Shown piece by piece: positions 44,195-53,652 of a stretch of DNA of 64,000 nucleotides (position 1 is its first letter; each line of letters begins with the position of its first letter). Origin of the DNA: CAMCXE01 sp036520615 (lineage in GTDB: Bacteria; Pseudomonadota; Gammaproteobacteria; Pseudomonadales; Cellvibrionaceae). A program made the position numbers and the translations under genes. The DNA is taken from assembly GCA_036520615.1 (NCBI GenBank), contig DATDJI010000083.1, positions 68,864-132,863 on the forward strand, given 5' to 3'. The notes beneath the pieces were generated by a model. It searched no databases. It had not been told where the DNA came from and worked only from the letters and a program-made list of their open reading frames with translations.

Positions 44195-44330
44195 TCCAAC
44201 CTTCGCCGGTGCTCCAGCCTCCCATTAAAAGGGAGGGTGCTGGAAGCTCTCTAGGACAAGTGAAAATTCCTTCGCAACGGCGTTTTTTCCTTCCTCATAC
44301 AAGGAAAGGTTGGAACGAGCTTACGGGTGG
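44195..44330. repeat. Hairpin-rich intergenic segment between ribD and ribE
   Basis: Several inverted repeats lie close together: CTCCAGCCTCCC with GGGAGGGTGCTGGAAG (44214-44247), CCTTCC with GGAAAGG (about 44290-44310), and CTCCAACCTT with AAAGGTTGGAACGAG on the outside. It looks like a degenerate, mobile or structured repeat inserted in an operon that is usually tight. It does not read as an FMN riboswitch on the minus strand. Confidence 0.45.
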
Positions 44331-44344
44331 CGATTTAACTTTTC

Positions 44345-45424
44345 TCACGGGACGCTTTTACAAGGTATCGCCTGAATTTTCCAGTCATCACCAATCGAGC
44401 AAATACTCTGAATTTTCAGCGGCACCCGTTCACTCATATGTTCAATAGGCAGATCAAACAGTGGCAGTGCACTGCTGCCCATCAACGTCGGCGCCAGATA
44501 CACCACTAATTCATCAATCAGCCCGGCAGCGAGGAAAGCTCCGGCAAGCTTTGCGCCGGCCTCTAGCAACACCTGATTACAACCTTCGCTAGCCAGCCAA
44601 TTCATCAATGCGGGCAAATTATCGGGTAGATGTTTTATAAAGGGCTCCAAGGTCGAATTGGCTGGAGCTTCTAGGTTGCTGATTATCCAGGTGGTGCCAG
44701 GCTGCTGCAGAATCGCGGCGGACGGTGGTGTATGTAGGTGGCGGTCAAGCACAATACGCATGGGCTGGCGAGTGACGCCCTCAGGCCGGTTCATGCGCCA
44801 AGTAAGACTTGGGTTATCGGCCAGCACCGTTCCCACACCGGTAATAATCGCGCAGCTGCGAGCGCGCAAGGCTTGCACGTCTTCGCGGGCGGCCGCGCCT
44901 GTAATCCATTGGCTTTCGCCATTGGCCATAGCCGTGCGACCATCAAGGCTCATAGCGAGCTTGCAGGTAACAAACGGGCGGCCATCCGTCATGCGTTTAA
45001 TAAAGCCGCGATTGAGAAGCCGCGCCTCAACTTCTAAACAAGGGCCGACAACTTCGACGCCCGCTGCGCGTAAGCGCTCTAAGCCCTGGCCGCACACTTG
45101 CGGATTCGGGTCTTGCATCGCGTATACGACGCGCTTAACTCCAGCGTCAATCAGCGCTTGGCTACAAGGGCCAGTGCGGCCATGGTGGTTACAGGGTTCT
45201 AACGAAACATAGGCGGTCGCACCGCAAGCCTTAGGGCCCGCTTCTGTGAGGGCGTGAACTTCCGCGTGCGGACCGCCAGCTAATCGATGGTAGCCCTGGC
45301 CGACAATTAAGCCCTCAGAGCTTACCAAAATGCAGCCTACAGCAGGATTGGGGGTGGTCGTGCGCTGGCCTAACGCTGCAAGCTCTAACGCCTTGCTCAT
45401 CCAGTATTCGTCGTGAGATGACAT
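44345..45424 (-). CDS. ribD: Riboflavin biosynthesis deaminase/reductase
   Basis: 359 residues with two domains. The N-terminal deaminase holds the zinc site in GPHAEVHAL and SLEPCNHHGRTGPC; the C-terminal reductase (from about 150) has VTCKLAMSLDGRTAM and GVGTVLADNPSLTWR. It converts the RibA product in two steps. The start overlaps the nrdR stop at 45424. The pair nrdR-ribD is conserved. Confidence 0.97.
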   Translation of the reverse strand: MSSHDEYWMSKALELAALGQRTTTPNPAVGCILVSSEGLIVGQGYHRLAGGPHAEVHALTEAGPKACGATAYVSLEPCNHHGRTGPCSQALIDAGVKRVVYAMQDPNPQVCGQGLERLRAAGVEVVGPCLEVEARLLNRGFIKRMTDGRPFVTCKLAMSLDGRTAMANGESQWITGAAAREDVQALRARSCAIITGVGTVLADNPSLTWRMNRPEGVTRQPMRIVLDRHLHTPPSAAILQQPGTTWIISNLEAPANSTLEPFIKHLPDNLPALMNWLASEGCNQVLLEAGAKLAGAFLAAGLIDELVVYLAPTLMGSSALPLFDLPIEHMSERVPLKIQSICSIGDDWKIQAIPCKSVP

Positions 45425-45876
45425 TAGTCTTTCTCTAACCGATCAAGCTCTTGGCGGAATTCGCTGATGTCTTGAAAGCTGCGGTAGACGGAGGCAAACC
45501 GCACATAGGCGACGCCATCTAGCGCGCGCAGCTCCTCCATTACACGTTCACCCACGACCAGTGATTTCACCTCGCGCTCGCCCAACGCCTGTAAATAATG
45601 TTTAACGCTATTCACCGCCGCTTCGATGCGCTCGACACTCACCGGGCGTTTTTCCAATGCGCGCAACAAACCGTTGCGCAGCTTTTGTTCGTCAAACGGT
45701 TCGCGCGTACCGCCCTGCTTAATGATGCGCGGCATCAATAATTCTGCCACTTCAAAAGTAGTAAAGCGCTCTTTGCACGCTAAACACTCACGGCGGCGGC
45801 GTACCTGGCTGCCATCGGCCATGAGGCGGGAGTCGATAACTTTGGTGTCGAGTTGGTTGCAAAACGGGCAGTGCAT
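45424..45876 (-). CDS. nrdR: Transcriptional repressor NrdR
   Basis: 150 residues. It represses ribonucleotide reductase genes. The N-terminal zinc ribbon has MHCPFC and RECLACKERF; the ATP-cone domain has KQGGTREPFDEQKLRNGLLRALEK (45610-45720). No NrdR boxes were looked for outside this window. It is translationally joined to ribD. Confidence 0.97.
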   Translation of the reverse strand: MHCPFCNQLDTKVIDSRLMADGSQVRRRRECLACKERFTTFEVAELLMPRIIKQGGTREPFDEQKLRNGLLRALEKRPVSVERIEAAVNSVKHYLQALGEREVKSLVVGERVMEELRALDGVAYVRFASVYRSFQDISEFRQELDRLEKD

Positions 45877-45884
45877 AGGAAACT

Positions 45885-46691
45885 CTACTTAAGGTTGAGC
45901 ACATCCTGCATATCGAATAATCCAGCGCCTTGGCCTTTCAACCAGACAGCGGCGCGAACGGCGCCACGGGCGAACGACATACGGCTGGACGCCTTATGGG
46001 TGATTTCTACCCGCTCGCCATCGGCCATAAACATCACCGTATGGTCGCCTACGACATCGCCGCCGCGCACCGTGGCAAAGCCAATTGTATCGCGAGTGCG
46101 TGGGCCAATTTGGCCTTGGCGGCCGTACACGGCAACCTCGTCCAAATCCCGGTTCAAGGCTTGGGCAACTACTTCACCCATGCTAAGCGCGGTGCCGGAA
46201 GGCGAATCCACTTTGTGGCGATGGTGGGCTTCAACAATTTCAATATCCGCATCGTCACCGAGGACTTCGGCGGCGATTTTCAGCAGTTTAAAACACAGAT
46301 TGACTCCGGTGCTGAAGTTGGAGGCAATGACCAGTGGTATGCGTGTTTGATAGCTTAGCAACTCAGATTTTTGCTCGGCGCTAAAGCCTGTGGTGCCGAC
46401 GACTAATGCTTTGCCATGCGTGGCGCAAAGTTCGGCATTGGCAAGCGTTGCCTCAGGCGTAGTGAAATCAATTAGCACATCAATTTGGTCAATAACCGCT
46501 TCAAGGTCACCCATTATCGTCACGCCCTGGCGGCCTATGCCTGCGAGCTCGCCAGCATCAGCACCAATTAAACTGCTACCGGGGCGTCCGATCGCGCAGG
46601 CCAAGGTTGCGTCTGCATTAAGCGTTACCGCCTGTACTAACACACGGCCCATACGGCCATTGCAGCCGGTGATGGCAATTCGAGTTGTCAT
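45885..46691 (-). CDS. dapB: 4-hydroxy-tetrahydrodipicolinate reductase
   Basis: 268 residues. Reduces the DapA product in lysine/diaminopimelate synthesis. The Rossmann motif is ITGCNGRMGRVL; the active-site block is EAHHRHKVDSPSGTALSMGE with the catalytic His and Lys; GERVEITHKASSRMSFA is near the end. GGAGA precedes the ATG. It lies upstream of nrdR by 8 bp, so it could share the transcript. Confidence 0.97.
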   Translation of the reverse strand: MTTRIAITGCNGRMGRVLVQAVTLNADATLACAIGRPGSSLIGADAGELAGIGRQGVTIMGDLEAVIDQIDVLIDFTTPEATLANAELCATHGKALVVGTTGFSAEQKSELLSYQTRIPLVIASNFSTGVNLCFKLLKIAAEVLGDDADIEIVEAHHRHKVDSPSGTALSMGEVVAQALNRDLDEVAVYGRQGQIGPRTRDTIGFATVRGGDVVGDHTVMFMADGERVEITHKASSRMSFARGAVRAAVWLKGQGAGLFDMQDVLNLK

Positions 46692-46707
46692 GGTTTCTCC
46701 GGTTATT

Positions 46708-47280
46708 TTAGTCGGGGCGCGTGACGTGCGCGGTTAATACATGTTGCATCGCCTGCTCGGCGTTCATGGTTAAAAATTCGCAACGCTCTCTCGGTAAATA
46801 AACGGTAAAGCCGCCTATTTGATAAGCCTTTGGAAGATAAACAGCCAGGAGGTTTTTTTGGCTGCCAAGGGTTACGTTTTCACTGGTGACAAATCCCAAT
46901 AAGCGAATATCGCTATCTAATGTAACCAACACCACTTTTTGCAATTCTGAATTTTTATTGCCGGCCATAAAATGCAATAAATCCCGTGTGCTGGTATAGA
47001 GGGTTTTCACCAGCGGGATACGCTCTAGCAGTAAATCAAACCAAGCAAATAAGTGGCGTAACACATAGGCCTGCACCAAAATTCCAGCGCAAAAAATTGC
47101 CACGAGCGCTGAGGCCACACCCATGCCTTTAACGTATTGCCCTTCGGGCAACAACAATATCAAAGGGATTTTAAATACGGCTTCTAGCGATTCAAACAGC
47201 CAATAAATCAGCCCAAACGTAATCATCACTGGCAGCGTAAATAAAAAGCCTTTTAAAAAGATATTGGCTAAAAATTTCAT
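46708..47280 (-). CDS. DUF502 family membrane protein
   Basis: 190 residues. Two N-terminal helices (GFLFTLPVMITFGLIYWLF; VASALVAIFCAGILVQAYVL) are followed by a conserved block ERIPLVKTLYTSTRDLLHF and by a beta-rich C-terminal domain (VVLVTLDSDIRLLGFVTSE). The family is widespread and its molecular role is not established. It is on the same strand as dapB with 16 bp between, and is separated from dnaJ by a terminator. Confidence 0.9.
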   Translation of the reverse strand: MKFLANIFLKGFLFTLPVMITFGLIYWLFESLEAVFKIPLILLLPEGQYVKGMGVASALVAIFCAGILVQAYVLRHLFAWFDLLLERIPLVKTLYTSTRDLLHFMAGNKNSELQKVVLVTLDSDIRLLGFVTSENVTLGSQKNLLAVYLPKAYQIGGFTVYLPRERCEFLTMNAEQAMQHVLTAHVTRPD

Positions 47281-47302
47281 AACCTGCCCGTTTGTTCACA
47301 AA

Positions 47303-47327
47303 AAGAAAGGCCAGCTAAGCTGGCCTT
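47303..47327 (-). terminator. Terminator of dnaJ
   Basis: AAGGCCAGC-TTA-GCTGGCCTT on the minus strand is a 9-bp perfect stem followed by TTCTTTTT. Confidence 0.85.
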
Positions 47328-47346
47328 GTATTCGCACTGTCGTACG

Positions 47347-48477
47347 CTACAGCTTCATATCACCAAAAAAGTTTTTCATACCTTCAAACCAACTCGACTG
47401 TTTAGGCGAGTGGGTAGACGAGCCAGTCATATCTTCCTGCAATTGACGCAACAAGTCTTTTTGCTTGGAGGTGAGGTTCACCGGCGTCTCCACAATTACT
47501 CGACAGAGTAAATCACCGGCAGCACCGCCGCGTACTGGCGCTACGCCCTTGCCGCGCAGGCGAAACAGTTTGCCCGTTTGGGTTTCTTCGGGGATTTTCA
47601 ACTTCACGCGGCCGTCGAGCGTCGGCACTTCGATTTCACCGCCGAGACAAGCTTCCACCAGTCCAATCGGTACTTCGCAATAGAGGTTTTTGCCATCGCG
47701 CTGAAAGAACTCATGCTCTTTAACGGATACCTGCACATACAAATCTCCTGCAGGCCCGCCGTCTGCGCCGGCCTCACCTTCACCCGCTAAGCGAATGCGG
47801 TCTCCGTTGTCTACGCCTGGTGGTACTTTCACGTTCAGCGTTTTAGTTTCTTCTACACGGCCGTGACCGTGGCATTCTTTGCACGGGTCAGTAATGATTT
47901 TGCCTTTGCCGCGACAGGTGGGGCAGGTTTGCTGCACGGAGAAAAACCCCTGCTGCATACGTACCTGACCGTGTCCGCCACAGGTCGTACAAGTAGCGGG
48001 TTTAGTGCCGGATTTTGCCCCGCTGCCGTCACAGGTTTTACATGAGACAAGCGTCGGTACTTTAATTTTTACACTCGTGCCTTTAACCGCATCTTCCAGG
48101 CTTAAATCAAGCGTGTACCGCAGGTCGGAGCCGCGCGCCGGTCCGCCGCGGCGACCGCCACCGTTGCCACCGCCGAATATATCGCCGAACACGTCGCCGA
48201 AAATATCGCTAAAACCACCGCCGCTAAAGCCGCCGCCCATGCCGCCTGCGCCTTCGACGCCCGCGTGACCGTATTGGTCGTACGCAGCACGTTTATTGGC
48301 GTCCGAGAGAACTTCGTAGGCTTCACTCGCCTCTTTAAATTTCTCTTCAGCGTCTTTGTCGTCCGGATTGCGATCCGGGTGATATTTCATTGCCACACGT
48401 CGGTAGGCTTTTTTCAGATCAGCTTCCGAGACGCCTTTGGCAACCCCTAGAATTTCGTAATAGTCACGTTTGGCCAT
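47347..48477 (-). CDS. dnaJ: Chaperone DnaJ
   Basis: 376 residues, type I Hsp40. The J domain starts MAKRDYYEILGV and has the HPD motif in KYHPDRNPDD. A Gly/Phe-rich linker (GGFSGGGFSDIFGD) precedes four CxxCxGxG zinc repeats (CKTCDGSG, CTTCGGHG, CPTCRGKG, CKECHGHG). It stimulates DnaK ATPase. It follows dnaK by 94 bp. Confidence 0.98.
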   Translation of the reverse strand: MAKRDYYEILGVAKGVSEADLKKAYRRVAMKYHPDRNPDDKDAEEKFKEASEAYEVLSDANKRAAYDQYGHAGVEGAGGMGGGFSGGGFSDIFGDVFGDIFGGGNGGGRRGGPARGSDLRYTLDLSLEDAVKGTSVKIKVPTLVSCKTCDGSGAKSGTKPATCTTCGGHGQVRMQQGFFSVQQTCPTCRGKGKIITDPCKECHGHGRVEETKTLNVKVPPGVDNGDRIRLAGEGEAGADGGPAGDLYVQVSVKEHEFFQRDGKNLYCEVPIGLVEACLGGEIEVPTLDGRVKLKIPEETQTGKLFRLRGKGVAPVRGGAAGDLLCRVIVETPVNLTSKQKDLLRQLQEDMTGSSTHSPKQSSWFEGMKNFFGDMKL

Positions 48478-48571
48478 GTAACGCTTTTTCCGTGGTCAGA
48501 AACAACAAAGCAGAGCTCGCGCCCTGCTTAACCAAATCCAATAAATGCTGCGGCTGTGCGCCGCAGACGAT

Positions 48572-50488
48572 TTATTTATCCTCTTTAACTTCTTCAAACT
48601 CGGCGTCAAAAGCACCGTCTTCAGCTTGGCTGCTTTGTTCGGCACTGCCGCCGCCTGCGCCTGCTGCTTGCTGTTCAGCATAAAGCTTTTGCGCAAGGCT
48701 TGAGGATGCTTCGGTCAGCTTTTGTGTTGAGGCTTCGATTTTTTCTTTATCGTCGCTCTTCACTATTGTCTCAGCTTCGCTTAAAGCCGCTTGAATCGCA
48801 GACTTTTCATCTGCAGTGGCTTTATCGCCCGCTTCTTCGAGAGTTTTCTTCGTTGCATGAATCAAGCCCTCCAGCGAGTTGCGCGCAGTAATCAATTGCT
48901 CGAACTTGCGATCAGCCTCTGCATTGGCTTCGGCATCTTTTACCATGCGTTCAATTTCAGCATCGCTTAAACCGGAGCTGGCTTTGATGACAATCGACTG
49001 TTGCTTGCCCGTGGCCTTGTCTTTAGCGCTGACGTTCAAGATGCCGTTGGCGTCTATGTCGAACGTCACCTCAATCTGTGGCATCCCGCGCTGTGCAGGC
49101 GGAATATCCGACAGGTCAAAGCGGCCCAAGGATTTATTCTGCGAGGCTTGTTTGCGCTCACCTTGTACAACGTGAATGGTTACAGCCGTTTGGTTATCTT
49201 CGGCAGTTGAGAACACCTGAGATTTTTTGGTAGGAATCGTGGTGTTTTTCTCAATCAACGGAGTAGCCACGCCGCCCATGGTTTCGATACCCAAAGACAG
49301 AGGCGTTACGTCCAATAACAACACATCTTTAACGTCACCGGAGAGCACCGCGCCCTGAATTGCAGCACCAATGGCCACTGCTTCATCAGGGTTAACGTCT
49401 TTACGCGGCTCTTTGCCGAAGAATTCCGCCACGTATTTTTGCACCAAAGGCATACGGGTTTGGCCGCCGACGAGAATTACGTCGTTGATTTTATCCACAC
49501 TGATGCCCGCGTCTTTTAACGCAATTTTTACTGGCTCCATCGAGCGCTTAACCAACTCTTCTACCAATGACTCAAGCTTGGCGCGAGTCAACTTCACAGC
49601 CAAATGCTTAGGACCGGAGGCATCTGCCGTGATATAGGGCAGGTTCACTTCAGTTTGTTGGCTGGTGGACAGCTCGATTTTGGCTTTTTCAGCCGCTTCT
49701 TTTAAGCGCTGCAGGGCCAATGGATCGTTAAGCAAATTAATGCCGCTGGTCTTTTTGAAGTCTTCTACGAAGAACTCAATTAAACGCATATCAAAGTCTT
49801 CACCGCCTAAGAAGGTGTCTCCATTGGTGGCCAACACTTCAAATTGGTGCTCGCCATCTACGTCGGCGATTTCGATGATGGAGATATCGAACGTACCACC
49901 GCCAAGGTCATAGACAGCAATGGTGCTGTCACCCTTGGCTTTATCCATACCATAGGCTAAGGCTGCGGCTGTGGGTTCGTTGATAATGCGCTTAACATCG
50001 AGACCGGCAATCTTACCGGCGTCTTTAGTGGCCTGGCGCTGTGAGTCATTAAAATAAGCTGGCACGGTGATAACCGCTTCAGTCACTTTCTCGCCAAGAT
50101 AATCCTCAGCTGTTTTTTTCATTTTCTTCAGCACTTCAGCTGAAATTTGCGGCGGCGCGCGGCGCTCGCCTTTCACTTCAACCCAAGCATCGCCATTGTC
50201 CGCTTGCACGATAGTGTAAGGCACCATCGAAATGTCTTTTTGCACTACGTCGTCAGTAAATTTACGACCGATTAATCGCTTAACGGCGAATAACGTGTTC
50301 GTAGGGTTAGTCACAGCCTGACGCTTGGCACTTTGGCCCACTAAAATTTCGCCGTCCTGTGTAAACGCAACAATAGAAGGCGTGGTGCGGTCACCCTCGG
50401 CATTTTCAATTACCTTAGGTTTGTTACCTTCGAGAATGGATACACACGAGTTGGTTGTACCTAAGTCGATACCAATGATTTTGCCCAT
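48572..50488 (-). CDS. dnaK: Chaperone DnaK (Hsp70)
   Basis: 638 residues, the same as E. coli DnaK. IGIDLGTTNSCV, the linker VLLLDVTPLSLGIET and IYDLGGGTFDIS-type (AVYDLGGGTFDIS) motifs are complete. The C-terminal lid ends with the acidic tail FEEVKEDK. Start 50488 (MGKIIG) follows GAGGAGA; the frame to 50521 is the untranslated leader. A sigma-32-type promoter lies at 50615-50642. Confidence 0.98.
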   Translation of the reverse strand: MGKIIGIDLGTTNSCVSILEGNKPKVIENAEGDRTTPSIVAFTQDGEILVGQSAKRQAVTNPTNTLFAVKRLIGRKFTDDVVQKDISMVPYTIVQADNGDAWVEVKGERRAPPQISAEVLKKMKKTAEDYLGEKVTEAVITVPAYFNDSQRQATKDAGKIAGLDVKRIINEPTAAALAYGMDKAKGDSTIAVYDLGGGTFDISIIEIADVDGEHQFEVLATNGDTFLGGEDFDMRLIEFFVEDFKKTSGINLLNDPLALQRLKEAAEKAKIELSTSQQTEVNLPYITADASGPKHLAVKLTRAKLESLVEELVKRSMEPVKIALKDAGISVDKINDVILVGGQTRMPLVQKYVAEFFGKEPRKDVNPDEAVAIGAAIQGAVLSGDVKDVLLLDVTPLSLGIETMGGVATPLIEKNTTIPTKKSQVFSTAEDNQTAVTIHVVQGERKQASQNKSLGRFDLSDIPPAQRGMPQIEVTFDIDANGILNVSAKDKATGKQQSIVIKASSGLSDAEIERMVKDAEANAEADRKFEQLITARNSLEGLIHATKKTLEEAGDKATADEKSAIQAALSEAETIVKSDDKEKIEASTQKLTEASSSLAQKLYAEQQAAGAGGGSAEQSSQAEDGAFDAEFEEVKEDK

Positions 50489-50614
50489 GTTAATGGTCTC
50501 CTCGTAGGCCTTGTCGGCCAAATGTTCATGAATGTGAATATGGTGTCGCGCAGTTACCTGCCAAACAATTTTTAATGTGCGGTTTAAGCTGTCAGTCTTG
50601 TTGCACTTGGCATC

Positions 50615-50642
50615 AATATTGGCACCGACTGCGTTTTTTCAA
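50615..50642 (-). promoter_or_regulatory. Candidate sigma-32 promoter of dnaK
   Basis: On the minus strand TTGAAA (50642-50637) and CCAATATT (50622-50615) are 14 bp apart, close to the heat-shock consensus TTGAAA / CCCCATnT. It lies about 130 bp before the ATG. Confidence 0.5.
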
Positions 50643-50687
50643 CCCACAGGCGGACATTTTTTGTGGCTTTTCGCCGCTGTTACTTTG

Positions 50688-51305
50688 TTAATCAGGTTTT
50701 TTAGACACGACGACCATGGCTGGGCGCAATAGGCGGCCGTGTAGTGTGTAGCCTTTTTGAAACACGTTTAGCACCGTATTGGGCTCGCAATCAGCATTGG
50801 GAATGGCGGTCATTGCCTGGTGTAATTGCGGATCGAACGGCTCGCCAACGGGGTTCACAGGTGTGAGCTGTTGTTTTTCCAAGCAGCTTTGCAGGGATTT
50901 AAGCGTAAGCTCAACGCCTTCGATTACCGCTTTAATATCACTGCTAGCGGAGGCGGCTTCGATGGAGCGCTCAAGATTGTCGGCCACGGGCAGTAAGTCA
51001 GAGATAAATCGCTCCAGGCCAAATTTATGAGCTTTTTCTACATCCTGCTCAGCACGGCGGCGAATATTTTGCGCTTCGGCCATCGCGCGCAGCGACTGTT
51101 CTTTAGATTGCATTAATTCATCTTTAAGCCGCTCGATTTCGGCCTCCAGCTCAAATGTGAGCGGGCCAGACGCTGCCGCAGCGGCGCCTCCTGCAGATGA
51201 GCCCGCAGCGGCATAAGCGCCGCCGGATGAAGAGGCGGAGCTGCTGGCAAATGAAAACTCTACCTGATCTTCAGGCGGCTGGTTCGAGGTTGGGTCTTGA
51301 CTCAC
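50688..51305 (-). CDS. grpE: Nucleotide exchange factor GrpE
   Basis: About 205 residues. Releases ADP from DnaK. An acidic and Ala/Ser/Gly-rich N-terminus (ASSSASSSGGAYAAAG) is followed by the long dimer helix (EIERLKDELMQSKEQSLRAMAEAQNIRRRAE, positions 51040-51140) and the beta-wing (LHQAMTAIPNADCEPNTVLNVFQKGYTLHGRLLRPA in the last 40 codons). The GTG start at 51305 has AGGAGA 6 nt upstream. The open frame back to 51362 would cover the heat-shock promoter and is rejected. Confidence 0.96.
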   Translation of the reverse strand: MSQDPTSNQPPEDQVEFSFASSSASSSGGAYAAAGSSAGGAAAAASGPLTFELEAEIERLKDELMQSKEQSLRAMAEAQNIRRRAEQDVEKAHKFGLERFISDLLPVADNLERSIEAASASSDIKAVIEGVELTLKSLQSCLEKQQLTPVNPVGEPFDPQLHQAMTAIPNADCEPNTVLNVFQKGYTLHGRLLRPAMVVVSKKPD

Positions 51306-51339
51306 AGGGTCTCTCCTGACGGTTTTTGAACTGCTGCCT

Positions 51340-51367
51340 ATATGGGGCTGGCCAATGGGCATTCAAG
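51340..51367 (-). promoter_or_regulatory. Sigma-32 heat-shock promoter of grpE
   Basis: On the minus strand CTTGAA (51367-51362), a 14-bp spacer, then CCCCATAT (51347-51340). This is a near-perfect sigma-32 consensus, 35 bp before the grpE start. Confidence 0.85.
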
Positions 51368-51729
51368 CCCAACAGGGAAATAATCGGCTCGGCAGGTTGA
51401 CGCCGGGGCTCTGCAGATAAGTCGTTGACTACTGCTTTTTTAAAGGTAAGGGATGGATTTAGATAAGTTGGCTGTATTTGTTGAAGTGGCTATCGATTCG
51501 TTCTCCTAGACAGTAGGGGCGAGCCCCGCTCCACTAAAAAGGAAGGCCTAAGCGAGGTTGAGGGAACACGTGCAGCTACCAGGCAAAAAACAAAAAACGC
51601 TTGGGCTTGAAGGTTTTGTCGGGCAGGCTTGCAAGCTAAATCAGCAGGTATCACCTGTGCCCAAGCTAGGCTAGCCCTAAACTGCGATCTACTGTATAAA
51701 CAGCCACCTTTAGGCGTGGAGACCCCAGC

Positions 51730-53385
51730 GTGCTCACTCATTTAAGTATTCGCAATTTAACCTTGGTGGACACCTTAGATTTAGAGCTTGCGCCAGGGCT
51801 TACCGTACTCACCGGCGAGACTGGGGCGGGTAAGTCAATTTTGTTGGACGCCATAGGCCTTTCCCTGGGCGATCGGGCCGACGCCGATAAAATCCGCCAA
51901 GGCCAGGACAAAGCCGAAGTGAGCGCGCAATTTGATTTAACCGGCAGGCCCGACATTCTAAGCTGGCTTGAGGCGGAAGATCTTGCGCAACAAAACGAAT
52001 GTATTTTGCGCAGAAGCCTAAGCCGCGAAGGGCGCTCACGCGCGTTTATTAATGATCGGGCTGTAACGCTGCAGCAGCTGCGTAGCCTCGGCGAACAGCT
52101 GATTAACCTACACAGTCAGCACGAACACCAGGCGCTAATGGACACGGCTCACCACCGCTGGCTGCTTGATCACTTCGGCCAACTGCAGTCGCTTGTGATA
52201 CCGGTGCGCGAAGCCTTCACTCGTTGGCAGCAATTGACTCAGGAATACCAGCGCGTCTGCGCGCAAGCGGACGAACTCAACGCCCGCTACCAACTGCTTA
52301 GCTATCAGGTGGAAGAATTCGACCAGTTGGCGGTACAGCCTGGCGAGCTCGAACGCTTAGAGCTACAACAAAAACAACTCACCCACGCCGATGCGTTTAA
52401 CCAGTATTGCCAGAACGTTGTGGACATTTGCCAAGCGGATAAAGGCCTGCGCGATAGATTGCACCGGGCCATCCAATTACTAAACCAAGTGCCGCTGCAA
52501 AATAACGCCGTAAAAGAAGCGCAAGCTTTACTGCAGAGCGCGCAAATTAATATTGAAGAAGCCAGCAGCGAATTAATCCACGCCCTAGATGCTAATCACC
52601 ATCTGGACGGCGATCTGCCCAGTATTGAGCGACGCCTGACAGCCCTGTTTGAAATGGCGCGCAAACATCGCGTTAAACCGCATGAATTACTGAATTTACA
52701 TCAACGCTTAAGCGATGAATTACAGCAACTTAAAAGTGGCGACGAACAATTGGCAGGCTTGCAAAGCGCCATCGCTCAGGCGCTTATCACCTACGAAAGC
52801 GCAAGCCAGGCTCTAAGCCAAGCCCGCCAGCAGGTGGCTCAGGTACTCAGCAGTCAGGTCAACAATCAGCTGGCACACCTAAGCCTCGGCCACGCCCAAT
52901 TTAGCCTCGCTTTTAATTCCCTTGCAGCTCCGAGTCTTCAAGGTGCTGAACAGGTGGAATTTCTTATTAGTACCATTCCTGGTGCGCCGCCCAAGCCGCT
53001 CGCCAAGATCGCCTCCGGCGGCGAGCTCTCGCGCATTAGCCTCGCTATTGCCGTTGTCACCGCCAAAGCTGCTAAACCCAGCACGCTTATTTTTGATGAG
53101 GTCGACGTGGGCATTGGGGGTGAAACCGGTGATGTGGTGGGGCGTTTATTGCGAGAGTTGGGCGAGAGCGGGCAGGTGTTGTGCGTAACACACCTTGCGC
53201 AGGTGGCGAGCAAAGCGCATCAACATTTAAAAGTAAGTAAGAATTTATTAAGTGAGGGCGCCTATAGCGATATTGCACCCTTAGTGGGGGAAAATAAGGT
53301 TTTAGAAATTGCTCGCATGATGGGCGGGCAGGTGCAGTCAGTGCAGTCGTTGGCGCATGCGCGGGAGATGTTAGAGCGGCTTTGA
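51730..53385 (+). CDS. recN: DNA repair protein RecN
   Basis: 551 residues, SMC-like ATPase in recombinational repair. Walker A is TGETGAGKSILLDAI near residue 30; the signature IASGGELSRISLAI and Walker B LIFDEVDVGIGGETG lie in the last 130 residues; a long coiled coil lies between. The GTG start at 51730 gives the exact family N-terminus (LTHLSIRNLTLVD). It begins about 420 bp from the divergent grpE. An SOS box could not be confirmed. Confidence 0.97.
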   Translation: MLTHLSIRNLTLVDTLDLELAPGLTVLTGETGAGKSILLDAIGLSLGDRADADKIRQGQDKAEVSAQFDLTGRPDILSWLEAEDLAQQNECILRRSLSREGRSRAFINDRAVTLQQLRSLGEQLINLHSQHEHQALMDTAHHRWLLDHFGQLQSLVIPVREAFTRWQQLTQEYQRVCAQADELNARYQLLSYQVEEFDQLAVQPGELERLELQQKQLTHADAFNQYCQNVVDICQADKGLRDRLHRAIQLLNQVPLQNNAVKEAQALLQSAQINIEEASSELIHALDANHHLDGDLPSIERRLTALFEMARKHRVKPHELLNLHQRLSDELQQLKSGDEQLAGLQSAIAQALITYESASQALSQARQQVAQVLSSQVNNQLAHLSLGHAQFSLAFNSLAAPSLQGAEQVEFLISTIPGAPPKPLAKIASGGELSRISLAIAVVTAKAAKPSTLIFDEVDVGIGGETGDVVGRLLRELGESGQVLCVTHLAQVASKAHQHLKVSKNLLSEGAYSDIAPLVGENKVLEIARMMGGQVQSVQSLAHAREMLERL

Positions 53386-53484
53386 ATAGATGGCGGCATA
53401 GAGTTTTAAATAACATTACCCATAACTGTATTTGCCAACAGAGTAGTTGACCGGAATTAACTCGATAGACCCATTTACGTTAGA

Positions 53485-53526
53485 GATTTCCCACCTGCTT
53501 TGATGTGTTTAGGTGGGAAATCCTTT
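53485..53526. terminator. Terminator between recN and GH43 gene
   Basis: GATTTCCCACCT (53485-53496) and AGGTGGGAAATC (53511-53522) form a perfect 12-bp stem followed by CTTTG. It lies in the 267-bp convergent spacer and may serve both genes. Confidence 0.7.
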
Positions 53527-53652
53527 GTTGTAATAGACAGGAACACCAAGCCAGTCACAAGCTGCGCTTTGATTAAGTTCACTAATGCTTCCCGCTACCC
53601 TTATTTAATTGAACTGTAAATAAGCGAATACTTCCTCGCATTAAAATGCGCG

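Noticed and set aside
44130..44344. FMN riboswitch before ribE
   Set aside because: Read on the minus strand, the conserved RFN blocks are absent. A short stretch on the plus strand vaguely resembles one block, but has the wrong direction and no other elements.
51692..51703. CTGTATAAACAG upstream of recN as a LexA box
   Set aside because: The arms match CTGT/ACAG but the spacing is 4 bp instead of 8, so it does not fit the gammaproteobacterial LexA site. RecN is often SOS-controlled, so it is worth a binding test, but the sequence does not support it.
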